Source: Haliotis asinina
Lineage: Eukaryota; Mollusca; Gastropoda; Lepetellida; Haliotidae
Direction: 5' to 3'
NCBI RefSeq assembly: GCF_037392515.1
Contig: NC_090280.1
Coordinates: 27,843,118 to 27,907,117, forward strand
DNA length: 64,000 nucleotides
The position numbers and the translations under genes were made by a program. The notes beneath the pieces are model-generated. The model saw nothing but the letters and a program-made list of their open reading frames with translations. It was not told where the DNA came from and did no database searches. Of the stretch, positions 43,878 through 58,800 are shown in pieces (position 1 is the first letter of the stretch; the number at the start of each line of letters is the position of its first letter).

Positions 43878-46800
43878 GTAATAATACGATTTTTACATAT
43901 TCATATTTCAGTTTTAGCATAATATATGCCCTGTTCCTTCATTAACTATCGGCTTAATTGCGTTAATTAGAGTGTCAGTCGATTTTAACTGACAATCAAT
44001 TTCTTCTCGGCGGGTCATGGAGGTATTTTTTGGCATTTGCAGGTGCCCGTCCAAATTTGCATTGAGTGTGAAATATTGTGAGGGTGTTTTTGTGTGTGCG
44101 CGGCGTTATCTGTATGCATGCAAATGCAGGTCAAACGAAAATAACACAAAATATTGCAGCACGTGTTTTCGATGCCTATGATGCACGTTGTTTTGTGAAC
44201 AGACACGAAGTTTTAAGTGTGGGCATGTAGTCAGCGTTGGTTTGACAGTTCTATTGTCAAGCGAGAGCCGCACTGTCCCAAATAAAAAATAGGTTGACTG
44301 GGGTCTGAAAATGAGGGTCGATTGATAAAGGAGCTGCGTATTTTACACAGTTTAGGCTGCTTGTCATTTATTACCACCTTTTATTTCTGTAATCCGCGTT
44401 AGTATACACAGAGATGTCATGTGTTGCGATGTAAACATAAACGCTGATAGCTTGTGAAGGTATTTTGATGCGGAGTTGACGGGTAGACCACGACCGCTCT
44501 ATCCACAACGATGACCTCATGCGGCAAGGGCCGTCCCAGTTACATTCTAACAACTTAAACAAGGAATGAAACCTATTCTGCTCTCAGAACTAGTCATATC
44601 AATTAAAGTATACACACAGATAATACTTTTGGCCAAATAATGTATCATGTTAACACTCTTATAAAAGTTGCTCTAGGGTTATAGATGGTGTCATTTGTAT
44701 TTGGTGAGCCATAATATCTTTGGTCAGTTTAATCCAGCGGAAGGATTAAATATGATCTGGCGTAAGATTAAAACAATACTTATTTCTCTTGAAATATATG
44801 TTTCAAAAAGTTTTCATGACCGTGGGTAATAATAAGATTATCGATGCAATCAGAGAGCATGTTATGCAGGCGATGAGAAAAAATATTATATTTTCATTAG
44901 TGTCATTTTGTTAGGCTTGACCATTATTCTTTGGTGTGTAAGCTGAAATAAATTAGATAAAGCATTCAATGAGTTGGGATGTTTGGCAATTTCTGTGATA
45001 AACATAGGATCATAGTGTTTTATTACTATTTATTTATCATGTACATAAAGATATCGCTATATTTGTGTTTGCATGATTTTACTAGCTGATGTATTATGAA
45101 AGGAGAAAATTTGTTGAGCATAATTGTATATTACTTTTATCTTTCTATGCCTTCTTTCAGCACAGACTTAGCAGTCGTAAATACATCGTGTGATTCCTGT
45201 ATATACTGAACATAAGCATGATTTGCTTAATTATCTTTTGAATCAGTTATCAAAAGAGGCTGTTAATTGAAAGAAATTGATGTTTCATTTACATGAATAT
45301 CATTAACTGCATATTTTTCGATACTTTCTTTCTGCACAGACCTGGCAAATGATCGTAAAACCACATTCCTTTATATTGACCATATTCAAATGAATGTCCA
45401 AAAGAGACTGATAAATAAAAGAAATTGATATTTTATTTACATGAATATTGTAAATAATTCTTTGTCAAGGGTTTCTACCTGTTGTACTACTGTAAAATTT
45501 TAAGGCATGTCATAGCTGATTGTTCAACCTATTGACAAGGTATTCTGTCTTCTTGAGATATTGTAGTTTAACATGAACAGGAATTCAGCTTTGTACAAGG
45601 GGTGGGAATGCATTTAATTCTCCTTCAGACAATCAGTATCATAAAATTACACTTGTAAGGAATTTGGGTTTACATATCTTTTAAAAATATTCAAAATATT
45701 CAGGCAATATCATGGCACGGGCACCAGAAATGAGCTACATGCAGTGTACCCATGTGGGGAATTGAACTAGAGCCACTGGCAGTATGAGCAAGGATTTAAC
45801 CACTTGGTTACAGGCATTCAGGTGTTTTAGTTAACACAGAATCCCATGTGAAGAAACAGTATCATCACCAGTAATATCCAATAATCAATAATGTTATGCC
45901 AAATGCTGTTGTATATGCAATATGAACTACAATTCTGTCCAGCAGCATCATTTGTTTTTAGTCAAACTGTATAACAGTATAATAAAAAGTCCAATAATGT
46001 CCAACATCAATCGATATTATTATACAAACAAATGTCTAAATATTTTGTGTCTTTATTTCAGTAACTGGTTTGTTTCCCTAATTACAAATGGTCAGTGTAT
46101 CAGTTTCTGACAGCCTTTTGTTTATCATGACAATCTCTAACAAACAAATGAATAGGTTTTACTTGGCTTGAAAAATGCCCATTTATTTCCCACTCCAGTC
46201 ACTGACAGCTACAACACGCAACCTTCCTGGGAAAAGATTTGTGGATTTCTTTTCTTGGAAATTCCCCAGTTCTCCTCTGAAGAGTTGTGGTTAGAAGAAA
46301 ATCATTGTTGTAAATATGATTTCTAGGATACATATTCTTTCATGTGTATAGTTACTGGCCATGACGGATCAAATATAGTCATATGAAAGAAACAAGTTCT
46401 TTAATTTTGTTTGAGTAGTATACACGATCCCAGGTTCATGTCTTTTATCTATCTTTTTAGTTCCATCTTCAAATGGCATACATATTTATCATTAGAGGGG
46501 GAGTATCCTTTGGATGAGATCAGGATTTATCAGGTGTACATCTGTTATGAAAGGGTTGTCACATGTCATCATATCCCAGTTGATGCTCATGCTATTGGTC
46601 ACTGGATTATCCAATCTAGACTTAATTATTTACAGACTGCTGCCACATGACTTGAATATTGCTGAGTGTGAAATTCAATCACAAAGGTTTGCAGACTTTG
46701 TGACATGACAATTAAATTACATCACTGTGCCAGAGATGCTGGCTAGCTATACTCCAGCTTAAGAAGATTTTTATTTCACTTCTAAATGCCCTTCAAAGAC

Positions 46801-49800
46801 TTATACTCCAGCTTGTTCATTGTCCCAAGTCACTGGATATTGACATTTACAAACTGATTTTAAATGATAAACAGAATGTCACTCTAGTGCCTTTAAATAT
46901 AAAATCTATTAATCTGTGGGTAAAAGACGAAAACTACTTAGGAAACCATCATGTTTTGTACAGTAGTAGACTTGTGTTTATGTATTTGATATCAAAAGAC
47001 AAATTTAAGACATGCACATGAGATTCTGTGTCCTGCAGGTGATATTTTATACAGTGGAAAACTATCTACAAGCAAACTTATAGAGCTGTGAAGATTTATC
47101 ATGGTATTGATAGTCATACTTTATCTGATGATAATTAATACATTTTTTGTCATATGTAATGTATAAATTCACAGGGTTACTTGCTATCAAAATGTACTTT
47201 CTTTAAAGGAAAGAACTAAACTAACATGATTCTATATCATCATATATATATATCGTTCCAAGATATGATGGTATGTATCATATCGTATCTTGAAGTTTCT
47301 GTATCAGCACACCTCTACTACAGTACTAGCAAAGAATTTGGTATATGCTCCATGCATTTTCCCTTGTCTGTTTTATAAAACACTGTTTTAACATTAGACC
47401 TCTACTGTTAGTCATGTTTATAATGGGCAAGTTTTGTAGTTTTTCAGTTTGTCAAATATGCAAAGTATCTACACAAGCCTGATGAAGCTCATGGACTTAA
47501 AATGTTCAAAAATAGTAACATTCAATACTCGTATGAACTTATGCATTTGGACATGTCCCTACTAGTATTTAAAAAGTCATTGCCTGAGAAGTGATTTGTT
47601 TTTCCTTCCTTGTAAGCATTTTGTCACCTCCTTCCTGTTACAGGGATGCCAACCTTGATGATTTTATCCAAATCACTACAATTATTAGATTAAGTATTTA
47701 GTTGATGACTAATTCTGTGGTCAATCTACTAATTTAATCCTTGAAGGTACTGTTTGCTGAGTTAAAAGTTGATACACGAGAATCTCATGAAGGGTTAGGT
47801 GTTGTATGTAGAGCTCTTATACAAATACAACTTTCAGACAAGGGGAGATAACTCTCCCATTGACCTGAAATAATCCTGTTCTAATAGCACAAATTGACCA
47901 GGTTACCATTAATTCGACAGGTGTTATTTACATATTCGGTATGCAGTAGATTTATCTGTGTTACCCACACCCTGTAAGCAGTGTCTTGCCATAAGCAGGT
48001 TGACTGATACTGGGCTACAGCTGACTGTGTATGACAGACCATGCATGCAGCTCATTGGGGCTTGTCTGACAAGAGTAACAGATGAAGAGCTTTGTGTCAT
48101 TTGTACCTCTAAAGTTATGTTACAGTGATGTGTTTTGTATGGTTCCTGTTTAGTTAAGGGTACAATATGTATGGTTTTAATAGTTGTGATTTTGCACTGG
48201 CGGTTTTAAGTTATTTTGAAAATTTGAAGAGAAGTAAAATGGGGTGTGCAATAGATATCATTAAGTGTGTGTAGACTTGAAGATGACATATGTATCTTCA
48301 CATAGCAGCCATGCTTTGTGCCCCCTGTTCTTCCAGGTTAGACACATAAGGATGTGGGTTGAATCTCCTTGATTATTTGAATAAAGTGGTTACAACATGT
48401 GACAAGGTTTTATGTGACTCACAGATGTACTGAATGGATACAGACAACCCAAAATGCAGTGTACTAAGAGATACCCCCAAAATACAGAGACAGTACCTAG
48501 TGCAAATAATACAAAATATGGTAGTGATGATACCTCTTCAAAATTTAGGGTAGGAGGGTCAGATTTTTTTTACATTTTTATAAGAAGTAAAGTACAGATC
48601 AGTAACACTTTTATCGTTGTGTAATTGTTTTTCCCCGCAACACGTTTTGCAGAGGTTTAATAATGAGCTCCGTGTGTCTGTTGGTGCACATTTAGCTTTT
48701 CTGGAGCAGAACTTTAAAATAGTTCAATATTTCTTCACCAAACTTTGCACATAGACAAATCTGGTGGTGTACTGGAGCCTTTTGGTAGTTTGGGTTTTCA
48801 GAATAAAATTATTTTTGATGTTTCCATGGCAACAGTTTTGATTGAAATTGGTGGTAGTGCTCTTTTCTGGAGTAGATCTTCAAAACAGTTCACTATTTCT
48901 TCACCAGATATGACACAGATTGGTCTAGTGACATACTGGTTCCTTATTATAGTTTTGGATTTCAGAATAAAATATTATTGGTGTTTCCATGGCAATAAGT
49001 TTGACTGTAATTGGTGGTAGTGTTCTTTCCCAGAGCAGGTCTCTCAAACTGTTCCCTATTTCTTCACCAAGCTTGGTACATAGCTTGGTCTACTGGTGTA
49101 CTGGAGTCTTTTGGTAATTTTTTGATTCTGATTAAAATATTTTTGCGTTTCCATAGCAACAAGTTTTACTTATACAGAAATTGCTGGTTGTGCTCCTTTC
49201 AGGAGCTGAAGTTTAAAACCTATCATTACTCTCCTACCACTTTTCTATATACACACCTAAACATGTGGCATAATCATAACTTGCAGACATATTCATGAAA
49301 GATATTTTGCAGTTGTGGGGGATATTGATGACTTTGTCTTCCTGTTTTTTCAATCAAGCTTGTGGGCATCATGTCCACTTTCTTTATCGGAATGACCGAT
49401 GTCCATCACTGCTGGAAAAATCAGTGGTATCTGAAAGCTTATATTAGTCATACCGTTTAAGAAAATAGGGTCAGCACCAGAAATGAAGAGACAGTCAGGG
49501 AATCAGAACCACAACATCTTTTTGAAGCCTTAGAGAAAATCATGTATGCAGCGGCTCTTATACTCCCACTTTCACTTCTCAGGCATGTTTAGATCCTGAT
49601 TTGAGCTGGTCATTATATCCCATTTGCAAGATTGATGCTCATGCTGTTGTTCACTGGATTGTCTGGTCCAGACTCAGTTATTTACAGACCGCATGTTATT
49701 TGCTGAGCAAGGCATTAATCAACAAACAAAAAGACACACACTTATCCTGGTGACCACTGGTACTTACAAAGGGTGGTGAGTTGGCCAAGGGGTTAAGCGT

Positions 49801-52800
49801 TCACTTGTCTCTGCAAAAACCCAAGTTCATTTCCCCATTTGTTTTGCCAAGTATGAAGTTTATTAGATAAGATTATCTGTCACTAACGTTGGCCTGTTAA
49901 AGGTCACATGCAACCAAAATATCAAACATAATTAAAAACACAGTTATCACTCATTCATGATATATAACATGCATTGCTGATTAAGAAAAATCAAATAAAC
50001 AAAATTATAAGTGTAAAATCGCAAATCAAAAGTGCAATATTTTGCACTTTGATTTACCTGCTTTGAAACGAAGCAGCCGCAATACTGAACCCAGTCAGAG
50101 CCGGTGCATGTGCACTCAAGTGTAACACAGCTTTTTCATTCGCCACTGGTTCATTTGCCAATATGCTTAGCTGGCTTTTTTTTATGGTGTATAAGCCCAA
50201 TAGGTGTTAATTTCTTGTGGTCAGTGATTGAAGTTGTGCATTGCATATTGTCATTAGCAGATAGACAGGCAGACATACCTTGTGTGACAGTCTCAGTCTG
50301 CTTTTTATATGTTTTTTTTTATGTAGCGAGTAGATCATTTACTTGTCTTATACACAACCAAGATTAGACTACTGCTCATGACCTCATACTCTGGGCAGGC
50401 ATACCGTTTCAAGTTCTGTTCTGCGAACCTATTCACTTAACCAGTGCTGTTTGATAAATAGCAAAGAAAGATAACTCTACTTTATTATCTTGGTGAAATT
50501 TAATGGCTATATTTGAGCAGACATGAAATGGATTCCAAGTGTATTCCAGTTTGAAACAAAAATTATCTAGTAGACCAAGGACAAGTAAGGTACCCAAATT
50601 TGATTGCCTGAAATGCAGACTGACTTGTCCTGGGCATTGGGGTATGGAAGTTTTAAACCCCTGTGATATCAGGAAAAGGCCTAAAATTTTTTCCAGCTGC
50701 TGATTGTCTTTAATGTTGTGGTTATCACATTGGTAAGACCCGGGTTTGATTCCCCAAATGGGTACATTGTGTGAAGCCCTTTTCTGGTGTCAACTGTCAT
50801 AATATTGCTGGAATATTACTAAAACTGGCTTAAAACCCAACTCACTCACTCACTGCAACACATTAGCCAGAATATAGACTCCCTCATCCTGAACATGGAG
50901 GTGTGATAAAATATCTCTGGACAGTAAATTTTTAAAAAGAATTATAGATAATAATGATAATTATATCAATATATATATATGATAATGTTATGATTTATTT
51001 TCTCGTTTATTTAACACCTTTACACAATAAATGATACCTTAAACATGCAGAAATGATGGCAGGTATGTAAACTGCAATCCTTTGTGGAGATCTTGAAGGA
51101 TAACTGAGTGAATAACAAGAGAAAATCACTTGATAGGGCAGTTGAGTTGCCAAGTGGTTAAGCATTCACTGATCATTCCGAAGACCCAAGTTTGATTCCC
51201 CACATGGGTACAATGTGTAAAGCTCATTTCTGGTGCCACCTGCTGTAATATTGCTGGAATATTGCTAAAAGTGGTGTAAAACTAAGCTGACTGACTGACT
51301 CAATATCACTGACAGTCGCATATGTAAATATGATGTGCTATTAACAAATACATTTGTCTCAATATTATGGAAAATATTTTTATAGCTATATGCATGCAGG
51401 TTTTTTTACAAGTTTGAGGGATGTTACAACATTAATATTAATAGTTGTTTTTGGTTGATTGTAAAATGAATATTGAGCATGGAAACAAGGCCATGTGTTA
51501 TTGATTGTTATGTCACTTTTGTGAAACTAATATTATTTGTATAATACTGTTGTTATCGGTTAGTTGTTAACAGGCAAATGGGACATAGAATGTGAAAAAT
51601 TATAACCATTGAAATGTTTCATATTCCTTGTAACTGACAGTCTGAAACGGTTTTATTTATAAGAAACAGTGGGGTTGTTTATCCCCAGCTGAATTATACC
51701 ATTAAAATACGGTACTTGAAGTTCCTTGCCTGATGCTAGGCATTAATGGGTAGAATAAGGACCAGTCAGCTCGGAGTCACTATAATGTGTCTGAGTGGTG
51801 TATTAATACTTAACTGTAGTCATATTCAATAGAAGTGACTCTAGAGTACGTCTAAAACTACCTTTTATTATCGAAAGAATAGCAGATTACATTGCTTAAT
51901 CTATTAGTCAGATGATCATAAAAGGTCTGGGTACTGAGATGGGTACCCGTGTCCCAAGTCATTACCCATCCTGCCTGGGTATCCGGGTTACCCGTCCCAT
52001 GTAGTACATATACATGTACAACGCTAAACCCCATTTCACCTTACCTCACTAGTTTTTAAGTGTATGTAAAAGTATTTAAAACATCTACAGTGCCTGGTAG
52101 AACTGCACCAACATGACAGTTCTTTTCCATGTAGTCCCTGAGTGAGATTCACTGCGTTATTGCCTTACACATCATCAAGAGTAGTTTTGAGTGTCTGTTA
52201 TTTCAACATTTAGTCACGAGTGAGTGAGTGAGTGAGTGAGTTTAGTTTTGCACCGCTTTTACCAATATTCCAGCAATATCACAGAGGATGAGACCAGAAA
52301 TCTGCTTCACACATTGTGCCCAAGAAGGCAGTAGAACCCAGGCCATTGGCATGCCAGGAGAACGCTTTAACCACTAGGCTATCACACAGCCCCCATTTAG
52401 TCATGTCCACTGTCCACATGATCACTGATTCATTTGGAGCACTGAAGTAATTGTTTGAATGTACACTGCACCTTTTCAATACTTTATGGGACCCTCATAG
52501 AGTCATATTACCTGCCAGCACCTGCAAAATGTGTTTTAATGATCCCCACTGTTGTAAGTGGGGCAGTGGGGTGGCCTATAGGTTTTACGTCGAGCAGAAG
52601 ACCCGGGTTCTATTCCCCCATGGGTACTATGGAATATTGCTAAAAGCTGTTTAAAACTAAACCCTTGAATTCTGATGCTGATCCAATTTTCTTAGCTGTA
52701 TGAATAAAATAAACTCTAAGATTCCATTGTTTATTCCTGGCACTGACAGACACTGATCAGTCTGATAGCGCAAGTTGCCATGATGGTTACAAGCTTGATT

Positions 52801-55800
52801 GAATAGACAATTACCCATTCATAAATGTGTTAATAGTTTGAACTTTACTTATAAGAAAAAAGTTAAAAATAGTGCTACCTGCCCTGATTAAAGAGGTGAA
52901 ATCGACACCACAACATTTTTGTTATTTGGCCGAGGTGGGCTAATGAACCCAATGGTCAAAGATGAGTTTAATTGGTTGCTATTGTAAGTAGTGTTCTGGT
53001 GATAAATAAAATAAAAAATCGAGTGAAAGGTGTAACAATAATTATGGACTGTGATAGTGTATTTGGTTTCCAGCTCCCTACGCTGGTTTTAACTGGGTAT
53101 GTTTCACTGCAAGGCTGTCTGTGTTACATCCCAGCAGATGTACACAATTCATCGGCTGTTGCAGCTAAATATATGCTGTGTTTTAAAACGTTTTTATAGC
53201 AAGAATACCTTATTTCATGACAGTATTAATATTGTTGCTTGATTAACATAAATGCAAACACTTATTTTTAATGTCAATAAGAATAAGGAACACCTATTTA
53301 CATGTTATTTTGGACTGGTTAGGAATTCTGTATGGGTATTTCAGTGATGTGGGTGGGCCTAAATCTTGCAATAAGATTTTCTTTTTTACTTTCGTTGCTG
53401 TAGATAACTGAGACCTGACTATGTTGTCCAATGTTTGATGTCATAAGCATTGATCCCCACAATTGGGATATAATGACACATGTCAATGAACCTGACAACC
53501 TCATCCCATTAGTCGCCTCTTAGTACAAGCATGGGTCACAGAAGGTCAGTTCGAACATGGATCTTCACAGGTCCAGTCCACAAGACCACACAGAACCAGC
53601 ATCCTCATTCCAGGGTTTTTGCCTTGAGTTACAACAGGAGGGGTCCAGAAGACCTCCATCAATATATTTCATAAGTATATGAGGGTCGTTTTAAGTATTG
53701 AAATATGATAAATCAGACAGCTGATCACGTTAGTCGCTTTTTCAATAAACAGTGGTTGTTGAAGACCAATTCTAACCTAGATCTTCACATATCTTCACAT
53801 ATCTTCACATATCTTCATGCCAATACTCAAAAGATACTGGTGCAAATGAAGTATAAATCGCTCTCAATAAACAGGGATTGGGAAAGAAAGCTTTGCCATT
53901 GGGCCATTTTCTGGATTATTTGCCATTTTCTGAATTTAGAATGGGCCACTGCCCTTGTATCAATAGTAAACTTCCAAATTTTAATGGGCCGTTTCTTATT
54001 CCAGTGTGCAAAATGGCCCATGGTCCCTGCCTTTCCCAATCCCTGAATAAAGACGCAAAGATTCTGTATGAAGTGAAAAAAGAAATTTCCTTCCTGTTTG
54101 TGTCTTTATTTATATATCAGTCTTACTGCAGTGTTTAGCTGCTTGACCTAGTTAAATCAAAGTGAAACAGCTTATCAGTCCAGATTAGCTACACTAGTAG
54201 TCAGTGGATTTGTTTGTCACACTGAGCATCTGAGTACATGGGTATGATGTGTGAAGCCCATTTCTGGTGTCCCTGCGGTGTTATTGCTGGACTATTGCAT
54301 AAACTGACAAAAAAGTAAACTCACTCACTTACTGGTGAACTGCATGTACAAATTAAATGTTTTGTCTCACTGTTCCTGGTCTGAATTTGTCTCTAGTACA
54401 TCAGCATTGTCTGTGTCACTGAATGAATTCGGGATCAGAATATATGTTTGTGATGCTTGTCTTCTTGTGGATATTTTGGTTCAGGATATGTCTAGGGATA
54501 TGGGTCAGATATGTCTAGGGATATGGGTCAGATATGGGTCAGATATGTCTAGTGATATGGGTCAGATATGACTAGTGATATGGGTCAGATATGTCTAGTG
54601 ATATGGGTCAGATATGTCTAGGGATATGGGTCAGATGTGTCTTGGGATATGGGTCAGATATGTCCAGGGATATGGGTCAGATATGTCTAGTGATATGGGT
54701 CAGATATGTCTAGTGATATGGGTCAGATGTGTCTAGTGATATGGGTCAGATATGTCTAGGGATATGGGTCAGATGTGTCTTGGGATATGGGTCAGATATG
54801 TCCAGGGATATGGGTCAGATATGTCTATAGATATGGGTCAGATATGTCTAGGGATATGGGTCAGATATGGGTCAGATATGTCTAGTGATATGGGTCAGAT
54901 ATGTCTATAGATATGGGTCAGATATGTCCAGGGATATGGGTCAGATATGTCTATAGATATGGGTCAGATATGTCTAGGGATATGGGTCAGATATGGGTCA
55001 GATATGTCTAGTGATATGGGTCAGATATGACTAGGGATATGGGTCAGATATGTCTATAGATATGGGTCAGATATGACTAGGGATATGGGTCAGATGTGTC
55101 TATAGATATGGGTCAGATATGTCTAGGGATATGGGTCAGATATGGGTCAGATATGTCTAGTGATATGGGTCAGATATGTCTATAGATATGGGTCAGATAT
55201 GACTAGGGATATGGGTCAGATATGTCTATGGATATGGGTCAGATATGTCTAGGGATATGGGTCAGATATGTCTAGGGATATGGGTCAGATGTGTCTAGGG
55301 ATATGGGTCAGATGTGTCTAGGGATATGGGTCAGATGTGTCTAGGGATATGGGTCAGATATGTCCAGGGATATGGGTCAGATATGTCTATAGATATGGGT
55401 CAGATATGTCTAGTGATATGGGTCAGATATGTCTAGTGATATGGGTCAGATATGTCTAGGGATATGGGTCAGATGTGTCTTGGGATATGGGTCAGATATG
55501 TCCAGGGATATGGGTCAGATATGTCTATAGATATGGGTCAGATATGTCCAGGGATATGGGTCAGATATGTCTATAGATATGGGTCAGATATGTCTAGGGA
55601 TATGGGTCAGATATGGGTCAGATATGTCTAGTGATATGGGTCAGATATGTCTATAGATATGGGTCAGATATGACTAGGGATATGGGTCAGATATGTCTAT
55701 AGATATGGGTCAGATATGTCTAGGGATATGGGTCAGATATGGGTCAGATATGTCTATAGATATGGGTCAGATATGTCTATAGATATGGGTCAGATATGAC

Positions 55801-58800
55801 TAGGGATATGGGTCAGATATGTCTATGGATATGGGTCAGATATGTCTAGGGATATGGGTCAGATATGTCTAGGGATATGGGTCAGATGTGTCTAGGGATA
55901 TGGGTCAGATATGTCTATGGATATGGGTCAGATATGTCTAGGGATATGGGTCAGATGTGTCTAGGGATATGGGTCAGATATGTCCAGGGATATGGGTCAG
56001 ATATGTCTATAGATATGGGTCAGATATGTCTAGGGATATGGGTCAGATATGTCTAGTGATATGGGTCAGATATGTCTAGTGATATGGGTCAGATATGTCT
56101 AGGGATATGGGTCAGATGTGTCTAGGGATATGGGTCAGATATGTCCAGGGATATGGGTCAGATATGTCTATAGATATGTGTCAGAGATGTCTAGGGATAT
56201 GGGTCAGATATGTCTAGGGATATGGGTCAGATGTGGCTAGGGATATGGGTCAGATATGTCCAGGGATATGGGTCAGATATGTCAAGGGATATGGGTCAGA
56301 TGTGTCTAGGGATATGGGTCAGATATGTCTAGTGATATGGGTCAGATTGTTAGCCTTTGTGTAGGTCTTGACATATAGCCTTTGTGTAGGTCTTGACATA
56401 TTTGTCCAACCAGTCGTCAGTGATACTGTATAAATGCACTTGAAGACAATTCAGATTTTACCTGATGTTCATGTGAAAGCTCCCTATCGGACTTTGACTG
56501 TGGTTCCAGTTTTATGAATTTGGTGACTTAAATTTTCTGTCATTCGTGGTGACTTTGCTTACAGTGACAGACATACAATTGATGCAAAACTACTTATTAC
56601 AAGTGGTATAAAGTGTGGGACAGGCACACTAACTGATCCTTCCTCTGCTCACTGCTAATAATCAATACATTATTTTTCATCCGATATTTGAATATATGTA
56701 ATTCAGATATGTATGTAATTCATCTTTGTATATTTATTCAGAATAATGTAGATTAGCGCTGTTTCTCTGTATGAATTATGAATGTGGATGAAGTGCCAGA
56801 CACAGAAGTGACATTAATATTAATGTTGTTTTTTGCCTTTTGAAAAGTCGTCTCTGCCTCTGACTGTTCAATTTTGTTAAACATTTGGGATCAAACACAT
56901 GGTCCTCGGCCTTTTGTCCACAGGACGAGTTCTTTCAGCCAGGTAAGCAGAACTACCTGAGACAGGTGTGTGTGTGATTGCTGATAAGAAGCTTGATATT
57001 GATGGAATTTGTTTGGATTTGTGTATTTTGAAAGCTGCTGAAGAATTACTTTCCTTATTTTTCTGAGTTTTTTTTCCAAAGGTACTCTTGAAAAATGAGT
57101 TCTTACAATATCTCTTATCTTTGAAGGGCATTTACCATTGAGACATCTTGCTGTTTCATTATGTCATCTAAAGATTTATTCAATATGAGCATGGTGATGT
57201 TTCAGTGCTTGTAGATCTTTTCTTCATGGGACGGTCGGGTAGTCTTGTAGTTGAAGTGTTTACTCGTCACAAGGAAGATCCAGGTTCAGTCCCCTCATGG
57301 ATACAACTTGTGAAGCCCATTTCTGGTCTCCTATGCTGATATTGTTGGAATATTGCTAAAAGTAGTGTAAAACTAAAGTCACTCACTCACTCACTCACTC
57401 TCTGCTTCATAGCTTTCATTTACCTTAAGGAGTGAGAATATACTCTGCAAGTGTGTGTTCCTCATTATACAGAAGCTGACATGAATATATTTTCTCCTTG
57501 GGTAAGTTTTAGTTACTCAGGGTCTACCTAGACAATAGAAGGTTGGCAAGATTTTACCCCTCAGTAAACTAGGCCCAGTTGATACCCATTTTTTGAATTC
57601 AAAAGAGGAATTAATTGAACCCAGCCCTTTGGTGTGACAAGCAAAGGCTGTAGCCAGTAGGTTACCCACCAGATTCAAGAGTCCAAAGGAAATAAGGGAT
57701 TCTCTTCTGTAGTAATGAAATGATGCTATGTGGTGGATGGTAAGATTTTATAATTTTTTAAACTATATATATGTACTCAAGAATTTTGTTGAGTATTATC
57801 ATTGTGATTATTGTGCATCTCTTGCAATGCAACATTTTCTTTTGTGGATGTGTTTGTTCACACTGGATGCACACGCCAGCATCACTTAAAATCCTGGCTC
57901 TAAATTTCTAATATCAGAATCACCCTGTTCTTAGTTCAGTTAGAAGTTAATGCAGAAAGGTTCTTGCAGTTATGATTTATAATGAGATGACATTTTGTTT
58001 CAAAGATTTCTTTAGCCTGAGCCCCATTCTCTACTGTTGATGCAGAAAGATTCTTGCAATGATTTATGAAGTTTATATGTAGGATATAAGAGAGAAGAGG
58101 GCTTACTTTTCAATAATGCCCAAGGGTCATGTTATATCCAAGTTATAAACCGACAGAAGATATACTTTAGATATAATTTCAATATTTGGTATTCACTGAT
58201 GAAATCAACGGGGATGAGACTGGCAGCTGACACCTCGCCTTGCTCACTAAATGCACCCTGCCCGTGCTCTACCCACATTAGCCATCTTGCAAGGAATGCA
58301 TGGTTCATACCATTCTTCACCATAGATCCTTTGTAGCCTAGTGGAGAAAACAGCCAAGCCTTTAAGTGAGAAGTTACGGGTTTGAAACCAGATGTTGGCA
58401 TCATGTGTTGGAAACTGTCAATAATGTCATATTTTATGGTCATATTCAGTGATGGCAAAGTTGTATCAATCTTCAAAACAATTAATAATTCAAAGTTCCG
58501 GGGAAGAGGGACCAGGGTTCCCACTAGGCATTTATATTTGGGGGTCAGGTTGACTCTCTACATTTTTGGGGGGGAGTCAAAATAAAACTTCGTCGGTCAA
58601 ACAATTGACAAAGATAATCAATTTATAATTATTAATTTCTTTTTTCAGGTATATGCCTGAAAGTCTGTGAATTAAAGAATTACCTCCTTTTTGTTAAATG
58701 ATAGTGGTCAAATCAAGCAATGCAGACAAGTTAACTACTTATATAATGAAGGTTACACAAAGCTAAGATTTCACTTACTCATTTATTCAGTATTAATCCA

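Noticed and set aside
54486-56347. Repeat-containing protein in the 23-bp array
   Set aside because: Open frames of 62-78 residues arise because the unit lacks stops in one frame; no start context, no splice support and frequent half-unit shifts.
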